From Alphaproteobacteria bacterium (GTDB lineage Bacteria; Pseudomonadota; Alphaproteobacteria; Geminicoccales; Geminicoccaceae): DNA of 12,533 nt. Made by a program: the position numbers and the translations under genes. Of this stretch, positions 5,676 through 12,533 are shown one piece after another (the first letter of the stretch is position 1; every line of letters begins with the position of its first letter). The notes below the pieces were generated by a model that ran no database searches, was not told the origin of the DNA, and saw only the letters and a program-made list of their open reading frames with translations. The stretch lies in NCBI GenBank assembly GCA_026984595.1, contig JALSRW010000295.1, forward strand, positions 1 through 12,533, in the 5' to 3' direction.

Positions 5676-6515
5676 ATGGCGAAGGTTCTGCGACGCGGTG
5701 CGCATGGCGAGGAAGTGGAACGGCTGCAGCGGCTGCTGCGCGAGCACGGTTTCCCGGTCGGCCGCATCGACGGCCGGTTCGGGCCGGCCACGGAAGCGGC
5801 CCTGCTCGCCTTCCAGCGGGCCAACGGCCTGCTCGCCGACGGCATCGCCGGTCCTCTCACCTGGCAGGCGCTGGACATGGCCGAGGATCTGCCGCCCGCC
5901 GACGCCACCCGGCGCGTGAGCCTGGAAATCGTCGCCGAGATGTTCCCCTACACCCGGCTGGATACCATCGAGGCGCATCTGCCGCTGGTGCTCGACGCGC
6001 TGCGCGGTTTCGGGCTCGTGGAAAAGCCGATGGTGTTGGCGGCGCTGGCCACCATCCGGGCGGAAAGCGAGGGGTTCGAGCCGGTCGAGGAAGCGCCCTC
6101 GCGCTTCAACAGCTCGCCCGGCGGCCATCCCTTCGACCTCTACGACCATCGCACCGATCTCGGCAATCGCGGGCCGCGAGACGGCGAACGCTATCGCGGC
6201 CGTGGCTTCGTCCAGCTCACCGGACGTGCGAACTACGAGGCGGCGGGGCGCTCGCTGGGACTCGGCATGGAGCTCGTTTTCGCTCCCCAGCGGGCCAACG
6301 AGCCGGTGCTGGCGGCGCGCATCCTGGCGGCCTTTCTGGCGGCCCGCCGGCTAGCCCTGAAAAGCGCCCTGTTCGAGGGCGATCTCGCGCAGGCCCGGCG
6401 TCTGGTCAATGGCGGCAGCCACGGCCTCGAACGTTTCGCCGAGGCCTATCGCATCGGCGACCGGCTGATCGCCGACCCGGTCTGGAACGGCCCGGCACCG
6501 GCGCTGGCCGCCTAG
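5676..6515 (+). CDS. Endolysin-like enzyme: peptidoglycan-binding domain plus GH19 (chitinase/lysozyme) domain
   Basis: The 279 residues contain two domains. Residues 4-67 are a PG_binding_1 module (LRRGAHGEEVERLQRLL, DGRFGPATEAALLAFQ, DGIAGPLTWQAL). Residues about 82-267 are a glycoside hydrolase family 19 domain: MFPYTRLDTIEAHLP (89-103), LAALATIRAESEGF (121-134) with the candidate catalytic Glu (130 or 132), RYRGRGFVQLTGRANY (172-187) and RRLVNGGSHGLERF (241-254). GH19 enzymes cut beta-1,4 links in chitin or peptidoglycan; with this binding module peptidoglycan is the better guess. No signal peptide or membrane segment is visible, as in classical phage endolysins that need a holin, and no holin gene is adjacent. 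I start it at ATG 5676, with GGAG eight bases upstream. The gene ends tail to tail with mtnK, sharing a CTAG. It could be a domesticated prophage lysin, a predatory or toxin-type hydrolase, or part of a gene-transfer-agent-like function; no phage structural gene is present in the window. Confidence 0.85.
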   Translation: MAKVLRRGAHGEEVERLQRLLREHGFPVGRIDGRFGPATEAALLAFQRANGLLADGIAGPLTWQALDMAEDLPPADATRRVSLEIVAEMFPYTRLDTIEAHLPLVLDALRGFGLVEKPMVLAALATIRAESEGFEPVEEAPSRFNSSPGGHPFDLYDHRTDLGNRGPRDGERYRGRGFVQLTGRANYEAAGRSLGLGMELVFAPQRANEPVLAARILAAFLAARRLALKSALFEGDLAQARRLVNGGSHGLERFAEAYRIGDRLIADPVWNGPAPALAA

Positions 6516-7804
6516 CCGCGGGCCGCGGCCCGCCACTGCTCGAAGAGCTGACGCGCGCGCGCCGTGACATCGGCGATCTCGCCGAAGCTCTCGCGATGGA
6601 CGACGAGCTCGCGGGCGAGGCGCAGATTGAGGCGCTCGCAGGCGGCACGAAGCTCGGGATCCTCGATGCGTTCCATGTCCGCATTGTGGGCGAGGCCCAG
6701 GGTGCGGCGGATCATCGAGGCTCCGGCATAGCCCAGGGAATCGACGAAGACGCTGCGCAGAAAGCGCTTCTGGCAGGCCTGGAAGACCCGCTCGCCTTCG
6801 CCGCCCGTGAACAGGTCGGACGGAAAGGCATCGCCGGTCCGGTGGTTCTCCCAGAGTTCGAGAAAGCGGCTCTCGAAACCGCTCCACACCGCTTCGGCGG
6901 TATCCAGCAGCCAGTTCCGGTAGGCATCGCGTGCCCCGGCCGGGTTCTCGTGCCCCGCCTGGCTGAAATAGCACAGCAGGAGATTGCCGAGCAGCTTGCC
7001 GACATCGAAGCCCGTCGGCCCGTAGAAGGCGAACTCGGGATCGATGACCTTCGTTTCCTCCTCGGTGACCATGATCGAGCCGGTGTGCAGATCGCCGTGG
7101 AGCAGCGCCTGCGTATCGCTCATGAAGCGCTGTTTGAGCTCGGATATCGCCGCCTTGAGAGCGCCGTCCGCGCGCACCGCCGCGGCGTCGGCATCGAGCT
7201 GCGGGCTGGTCCAGCGGTTGCGCTCGCTTTCCCGGTAGGGATCGGTGAAGATGAGATCCTCGGTGATCTTGCAGAGTTCGGTATTGTCGCAGAAGCGGGC
7301 CACCAGTTTCTTCTTGTCGCCGGCCGGCATGGCGAAATCCGAGGTGAAGAACAGGGTGTTGGCCAGATATTCGCCGATATGGTCCGCGAAATGCGGATAG
7401 ATCCGGCCCTCGATGGTGCCGTAGCGCATGATGATGTGCGGGCTGAGCCGCTCCATGACGATCAGATAGAGGGCCGGATCGTAATGGAAGATCTCCGGCA
7501 TCCAGGGCTGGGCGTGCCGGGCCTGGACGACGCTCGCCTCGTATTCGAAAAAGGCCCGCTCCAGCGGCAGCGGCCAGCTTTCGCCGACCAGCCGCACATA
7601 GGGAAGGGCCTGCTTGACGCAGAGATCGCCGGCCGGACCCTCGAGGATGAACACCAGATTGAGATTGCCGTCGCCGACCTCGCGCACCCGCCAGTCGGCG
7701 GGGCTGCCGCCGAGCCGGGCGGCGAGCTCGGGCAGCCCGGCGAGATAGTCGGCGAGGGTGTTTTCGTCGAGGGCCCGGTAATCCGGGGGCGTTGCAATGC
7801 TCAC
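6512..7804 (-). CDS. mtnK: S-methyl-5-thioribose kinase
   Basis: MtnK phosphorylates 5-methylthioribose (from methylthioadenosine via a nucleosidase) to the 1-phosphate that MtnA isomerises. The 430 residues show the choline-kinase-like fold and MtnK wording: VGDGNLNLVF (43-52), the ATP-site lysine in CVKQALPYVRLVGESWPL (62-79), IEGRIYPHFADHIGEYLANT (131-150), the catalytic loop HGDLHTGS (236-243, Asp238), the metal-binding stretch KVIDPEFAFYGPTGFDVG (252-269) and IRRTLGLAHNADM (365-377). I chose GTG 7804, preceded by GGAG with eight bases between, because the protein then begins eight residues before the YRALDEN segment, as in Bacillus MtnK. An in-frame ATG at 7929 with a stronger GGAGG would add a Pro/Arg-rich 42-residue extension not seen in the family. 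It meets the endolysin-like gene head-on at the stop codons. The UAG stop lies within 6512-6514. Confidence 0.94.
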   Translation of the reverse strand: MSIATPPDYRALDENTLADYLAGLPELAARLGGSPADWRVREVGDGNLNLVFILEGPAGDLCVKQALPYVRLVGESWPLPLERAFFEYEASVVQARHAQPWMPEIFHYDPALYLIVMERLSPHIIMRYGTIEGRIYPHFADHIGEYLANTLFFTSDFAMPAGDKKKLVARFCDNTELCKITEDLIFTDPYRESERNRWTSPQLDADAAAVRADGALKAAISELKQRFMSDTQALLHGDLHTGSIMVTEEETKVIDPEFAFYGPTGFDVGKLLGNLLLCYFSQAGHENPAGARDAYRNWLLDTAEAVWSGFESRFLELWENHRTGDAFPSDLFTGGEGERVFQACQKRFLRSVFVDSLGYAGASMIRRTLGLAHNADMERIEDPELRAACERLNLRLARELVVHRESFGEIADVTARARQLFEQWRAAARG

Positions 7805-7956
7805 CTTCCGCTCTCCGCTGGACAGATCGTTCCTCGGTATCCGCGTGACGCGCTCTGGATAGCATCTCGCCACCGCCTGTCGAGGTGGCGGCTGCGCGCG
7901 GGGCTGGATCGGGGGACGCGTTTCTGACATGCTCCCTCCACCGCAGGTAAAACACG
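7805..7956. promoter_or_regulatory. Divergent intergenic region between mtnK and the TPR-SPOR gene
   Basis: These 152 bases must hold the start signals of both divergent genes. On the mtnK side are inverted repeats CGCCACC/GGTGGCG (7868-7874 with 7884-7890), TATCC/GGATA around 7838-7861 and CGCG-TGA-CGCG inside the latter. They suggest a structured mtnK leader. I see no convincing -35/-10 pair in either direction and no match I can defend to a known SAM-responsive riboswitch class. Confidence 0.4.
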
Positions 7957-9051
7957 ATGGTCGGCATGCTTGTGCGAACGTTGGGTGTCCTCGGCGCCGT
8001 TCTCCTCGTCGCCCTGCTGCTGGCTCCGCCGCAGAGCCGGGCGCAGGGGCGCGATCCTCTGACGGTGGCCGAGCAGTCGGGGCTCCGGGCATTCCATTCG
8101 GGCCGCTACGAGGAGGCGGCGGCCTACTTCGCCGAGGCCCTGGAGATCGCCGAGGCGCGGCGCGGTGCCGACGATCCGGCGTTGGCCCGCGAGCTCAACA
8201 ATCTGGCCGAGGCCTACCGTCTGCTGGGGCGCCGTGCGGAGGCCGAGAAGCTCTACAGGCGGGCGCTGGCCCTGGACGAGAAGCGGATCGCCGTGGAGCC
8301 CGAGGCGATGGCCACCACCCTCAACAATCTGGCGCTGCTGTATCGGGCCCAGGGACGGCTGGAGAAGGCATCGGCGCTGTTTTCGCGCGCCCTCTCGCTG
8401 CTGGAGCGGGCGCTGGGCCCCAACCATCCGGCCGTGGCCAAGACCCTCAACAACATGGCCGTTCTCGAGCTCGCCCGGGGCCGGCCGGACCGGGCGCTGC
8501 TGCTGATCCGCCGGGCGCTTTCCATCGGTCGCGACGTGCTGCCGGCCGACCATCCCACCCTCACCGTCTTCAACCGGAACCTCGAACGCATTCGCAGCGA
8601 TCTCGCCCGTCGACGGCTGGCGGAGGCGGGCGCCGGCGAGGCGACCGCGGCGTCGGTGCAGCCGCCGGCGACCCGGCAGGCGCAAAGCGTTGTGCGGAAG
8701 CCGGCGGTGGCTCCGCCGGTGCCCAGACCCGAGCCGGCCGCCGGGGGCGCCGACGAGGCGCTGTCCCGGTTGGCGGCGGTGGCTCCGGCGGCCGGCGGGC
8801 GCTATGCGGTCCACCTCGCATCGGTGCGCTCGCTGGCGGCGGCCCGCTCGGGGGCGGTGCGCCTCAAGCGGCGGTATCCCGAGCTGGCCCCGCTGCCGAT
8901 CCGCCCTCCCGAGCGGGTGGAGATCGCCGGCAAGGGGACCTTCTATCGCATCGCCTACGGCTATTTCGCCGATCGCGACCGGGCCCGGGCGGTCTGCGCC
9001 AAGCTCGAGGCACGCGGTGCCTATTGCGACATCACCCGGCCGGGCGAGTGA
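7957..9051 (+). CDS. Exported TPR-repeat protein with C-terminal SPOR domain
   Basis: The 364 residues begin with a signal peptide: basic MVGMLVR, a hydrophobic core at about 8-24, and a probable cleavage after SRA at residue 29. Four helix-pair units of kinesin-light-chain-like tetratricopeptide type follow (about 38-71, 77-111, 119-153, 161-195), each with an LNNLA/LNNMA-like signature and A-x-x-L-Y/F-x-R-A-L. Residues 222-280 are a Pro/Ala-rich linker, and 281-361 a SPOR domain (GRYAVHLASVRSLAAARSGA ... TFYRIAYGYFADRDRARAVC). SPOR domains bind denuded septal glycan strands, so the product probably acts in the periplasm at division sites or remodelled wall, with the TPRs recruiting partners. 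The ATG at 7957 has AGG nine bases upstream; ATG 7966 is a close alternative. The GNAT gene follows after 31 bases. I do not recognise a named family for this architecture. Confidence 0.85.
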   Translation: MVGMLVRTLGVLGAVLLVALLLAPPQSRAQGRDPLTVAEQSGLRAFHSGRYEEAAAYFAEALEIAEARRGADDPALARELNNLAEAYRLLGRRAEAEKLYRRALALDEKRIAVEPEAMATTLNNLALLYRAQGRLEKASALFSRALSLLERALGPNHPAVAKTLNNMAVLELARGRPDRALLLIRRALSIGRDVLPADHPTLTVFNRNLERIRSDLARRRLAEAGAGEATAASVQPPATRQAQSVVRKPAVAPPVPRPEPAAGGADEALSRLAAVAPAAGGRYAVHLASVRSLAAARSGAVRLKRRYPELAPLPIRPPERVEIAGKGTFYRIAYGYFADRDRARAVCAKLEARGAYCDITRPGE

Positions 9052-9082
9052 GGACGGCCCGGGCGACCGGGCCGCATGCCGG

Positions 9083-9856
9083 ATGGCGGGTGCGCCGGAG
9101 CGGCGGGAACCGCTCGGCCTCCTCCAGGACTGGCTGCTGCGCCATGCGGCCGCGCTGGCCGAGCCGGTGACGCTCGGGGGCTTCCGCCTCCATCTCCATG
9201 CCGCACCCCATCCCTTCTACCGCAACACGGCCATTCCGCTGACCGATCGCAGCGACTGGCCACCGGCCCTCGAGCATCTCCGCCGCTACGGCCGCGAGCT
9301 CGGGCTTGGGGCACGCATCGAATGCTTCGCGGAGGGCTTTCCCCGCCTCGAGCGGGCACTGGAACGGGCGGCCTTCCGTATCGAGCTGGCTCCGGCGATG
9401 CTGGCCACCGCCCGTCCCCGGCCGCCCGAGGCGGGGGTTCGTCTGCCGCAGCAGCCGACGCCGGCCGAGGCCCGGGCCTTCCTCGAGGCGATGCTCGCCG
9501 CCTTCGGCGGACCGCCGCCGCGGCGCGCCGAGATCCACCGTCTCCTGGCCTGCCATGCCGCCGGGCGGTTGCGCCTCGCCTGGCGCTGCCGCGAGGGCCG
9601 CATCCTCGCCGGCGCCGCACTCGGAATCTGCGGCGACATCGCCGAGCTGATGGGCGTGTTCACCGCGGCCGACTGTCGCGGACGGGGCCACGCGCGGGCC
9701 GTCTGCAGCGCATTGTGCGCCGCCTTCGCCGGGACCGGCGGCCGCCTGCTGTGGCTGGCGGCCAACGGTTCGGCCTCGGGTTTCTATGCCCGGCTGGGGT
9801 TTCGCCGTGTGGGCACCCGTCTCGAGGCATTCGCCTCTCGCCTTGCAGACGCTTGA
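9083..9856 (+). CDS. GNAT-family N-acetyltransferase
   Basis: The 257-residue protein carries a C-terminal acetyltransferase domain. AELMGVFTAADCRGRGHARAV (187-207) holds the Q/R-x-x-G-x-G/A acetyl-CoA loop as RGRGHA, and LWLAANGSASGFYARLGFRRVG (223-244) is the usual final strand-helix with the conserved Tyr. The first 120 residues are less conserved and may be a degenerate second GNAT-like half, as in FR47-type and two-domain members. Substrate is unknown. The ATG at 9083 has no clear ribosome binding site. It lies 31 bases after the TPR-SPOR stop, so translation may depend on transcription from upstream. The stop codon sits within the TTGACA hexamer of the downstream suf promoter candidate, which marks the end of this unit. 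Confidence 0.8.
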   Translation: MAGAPERREPLGLLQDWLLRHAAALAEPVTLGGFRLHLHAAPHPFYRNTAIPLTDRSDWPPALEHLRRYGRELGLGARIECFAEGFPRLERALERAAFRIELAPAMLATARPRPPEAGVRLPQQPTPAEARAFLEAMLAAFGGPPPRRAEIHRLLACHAAGRLRLAWRCREGRILAGAALGICGDIAELMGVFTAADCRGRGHARAVCSALCAAFAGTGGRLLWLAANGSASGFYARLGFRRVGTRLEAFASRLADA

Positions 9857-9908
9857 CATTTGCGCATGATCGGGCATCTCTCCGGATCAAAGGGGACCGG
9901 CTTGGTCC
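9853..9908 (+). promoter_or_regulatory. Candidate promoter/operator region of the suf operon
   Basis: A perfect -35 hexamer TTGACA (9853-9858) overlaps the stop codon of the GNAT gene. No good -10 follows; CATCTC (9875-9880, 16-base spacer) is the best placed and is poor, as expected for an activator- or repressor-tuned promoter. Two inverted repeats lie downstream: TGATC/GATCA (9867-9871 with 9885-9889) and GGACC/GGTCC (9894-9898 with 9904-9908). Either could be an operator for the Rrf2 regulator encoded next, or a leader hairpin. Confidence 0.45.
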
Positions 9909-9930
9909 TGATTGGCGCGGATGGACCCGC

Positions 9931-10392
9931 ATGATCCGGTTGAGCAAGCTCAGCGACTACGGCATCGCCATGATGACGGCCCTGGTCCGCCACGAGGGCG
10001 GGCAGCGCAGCGCCAGCGAACTCGCCGAGGCCACCGGCGTGCCGGCGGCGATGGCCAGCAAGATCCTCAAGCAGCTCTGCCGGGCCGGGCTTCTGGATTC
10101 CTGCCGCGGTGCACGGGGCGGCTACGGCCTCGCGCGCCCGGCATCCGCGGTCACGGTGGCCGAGATCATCGAAGCCCTCGACGGGCCGATCGCGCTCACC
10201 GCCTGTATCGAGTCCGGCTCCGGCGACTGCGGCATCGAGACCCTGTGCCCGGCGCGGGGCAACTGGCAGCGGATCAACGACGCCATCCGCGGCGCCCTGT
10301 CCGACATCACTCTGGCGGACATGGCCGAGACCATTCCCGAAGCGTTCCTGCTTCCCGAAGAGCGCCGGGACGTTGCGGCAACGCGACCATGA
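9931..10392 (+). CDS. Rrf2-family SUF system regulator
   Basis: A 153-residue winged helix-turn-helix regulator of the Rrf2/IscR family, of the type found at the head of suf operons. MIRLSKLSDYGIAMM (1-15) is the family start, SASELAEATGVPAAMASKIL (27-46) the recognition helix region, and SCRGARGGYGLARP (57-70) the wing. Three cysteines (92, 100, 106) lie in a loop that would bind an Fe-S cluster. They are spaced C-x7-C-x5-C, against C-x5-C-x5-C in E. coli IscR, and Arg109 replaces the fourth ligand His107. It probably senses Fe-S status and controls the following sufBC genes. I start it at ATG 9931; the ribosome binding site GGATGG is weak. sufB follows after 32 bases, indicating one operon. 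Confidence 0.88.
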   Translation: MIRLSKLSDYGIAMMTALVRHEGGQRSASELAEATGVPAAMASKILKQLCRAGLLDSCRGARGGYGLARPASAVTVAEIIEALDGPIALTACIESGSGDCGIETLCPARGNWQRINDAIRGALSDITLADMAETIPEAFLLPEERRDVAATRP

Positions 10393-10424
10393 TCGCCAAC
10401 CTTCCGGACGCGGGATGAATCAGC

Positions 10425-11870
<1,446 letters not shown>

Positions 11871-11905
11871 GCCGCCTGCGCGTCACGGCAACACGGATGG
11901 ACATG

Positions 11906-12533
11906 ATGCTTCAGATCGAAGACCTGCACGTCGCCGTCGAGGGCAAGGAGATCCTCGAGGGGGTCACGCTCGAGATCGGCACCGGCGAGACCCATGCGGT
12001 CATGGGTCCCAACGGCTCCGGCAAGAGCACGCTGGCCTATGTGCTTGCCGGCCGCGAGGGGTACGAGGTGACCGGCGGCCGGGTGCTGTTCATGGGCGAG
12101 GACCTGCTGGCGATGGAGCCCGAGGAACGGGCCGCCGCCGGCCTGTTCCTGGCCATGCAGTACCCGGTGGAGATCCCGGGCGTCTCCAACATGTATTTCC
12201 TGCGCCAGGCGATGAACGCGGTGCGCAAGGCGCGCGGCGAGCCGGAGATCGCGGCCGGCGCCTTCATGAAGATGCTGCGGGAGAAGGCGAAGCTCGTGGG
12301 CATGCGCGAGGAGCTGATCCGGCGCGACGTCAATGCCGCCTTTTCGGGCGGCGAGAAAAAGCGCAACGAGATCCTGCAGCTCGCCATGCTGGAGCCGAAG
12401 CTGGCCATTCTCGACGAGACCGATTCCGGCCTCGACATCGACGCCCTCAAGGCGGTGGCCGAGGCGGTCAACAGCCTGCGCGCTCCCGAGCGCTCCTTCC
12501 TGGTCATCACCCACTACCAGCGGCTCCTGACCT
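11906..12533 (+). CDS. sufC: Fe-S assembly ATPase SufC (cut by window end)
   Basis: SufC is the ABC-type ATPase that drives SufBD conformational change during cluster assembly; it is cytosolic and not a transporter. About 209 residues are visible of roughly 250. Motifs are Walker A GPNGSGKST, Q-loop LAMQYPVEIPG, ABC signature FSGGEKKRNEILQ, Walker B LAILDETDSGLDID (with Asp-Glu as catalytic pair) and the H-loop VITHYQRLL near the cut end. The start is uncertain: in-frame ATGs at 11897, 11903 and 11906 all follow GGATGG-like sequence. I chose 11906 because family members begin M-L-x-I-x-x-L-H. sufD and sufS normally follow and would lie beyond the window. Confidence 0.93.
   Translation, partial: MLQIEDLHVAVEGKEILEGVTLEIGTGETHAVMGPNGSGKSTLAYVLAGREGYEVTGGRVLFMGEDLLAMEPEERAAAGLFLAMQYPVEIPGVSNMYFLRQAMNAVRKARGEPEIAAGAFMKMLREKAKLVGMREELIRRDVNAAFSGGEKKRNEILQLAMLEPKLAILDETDSGLDIDALKAVAEAVNSLRAPERSFLVITHYQRLLT

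Noticed and set aside
7925..7940. GGTGGAGGGA on the minus strand, resembling the start of a SAM-I (S-box) riboswitch, upstream of a methionine-salvage gene
   Set aside because: The other S-box landmarks (ATGAAGCC-like and GGCAACC segments and the kink-turn) are missing. The motif is better read as a ribosome binding site before ATG 7929.

Overview
The window is a GC-rich, gene-dense chromosomal segment. It most likely comes from an alphaproteobacterium, perhaps of the Rhodospirillales/Rhodobacterales type. Three things point there: a RpoH2-like sigma factor, an Rrf2-type regulator heading a suf operon, and an MtnA carrying the GTDRTT variant of the active-site loop. I see no transposase, integrase, CRISPR array, rRNA or intact tRNA. 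Gene boundaries are tight and nearly every base is assigned. This is mostly housekeeping and stress-response chromosome, and I found no convincing undescribed multi-gene system in it.

Layout. Positions 1-2606 hold three minus-strand genes: the sigma factor rpoH (RpoH2-like), an FAD monooxygenase of the UbiH/COQ6 family, and the N-terminal 140 codons of uvrC. A clear intrinsic terminator separates rpoH from the monooxygenase gene. The intergenic region upstream of rpoH carries a TGATCC-N18-TATAAT element. It resembles the promoter recognised by the singlet-oxygen ECF sigma factor RpoE (ChrR-controlled) of Rhodobacter, which is known there to drive rpoHII. Positions 2839-4730 hold a minus-strand pair, a class I methyltransferase overlapping mtnA by 7 bases. 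Positions 4915-6515 read on the plus strand: a methyltransferase-like protein with an unusual motif I, then a peptidoglycan-binding plus GH19 endolysin-like enzyme with its own promoter. mtnK (minus, 6512-7804) meets the endolysin gene tail to tail, and the two stop codons share one CTAG.

From 7957 to the window end everything reads on the plus strand: an exported TPR-SPOR protein, a GNAT acetyltransferase, an Rrf2-family Suf regulator, sufB and sufC (cut by the window edge).

How the genes work together. MtnK phosphorylates 5-methylthioribose and MtnA isomerises the product, so the window encodes two consecutive steps of methylthioadenosine salvage. The organism therefore probably uses a nucleosidase-plus-kinase route, although the two genes are separated here by three unrelated genes. 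The Rrf2-SufB-SufC block is the start of a SUF Fe-S cluster assembly operon, probably regulated by its own first gene. The endolysin-like enzyme and the TPR-SPOR protein both bind peptidoglycan by domain content, but they are not obviously one system. Together, the sigma factor, the Fe-S assembly genes and UvrC suggest oxidative or photo-oxidative stress responses; that link is inferred.
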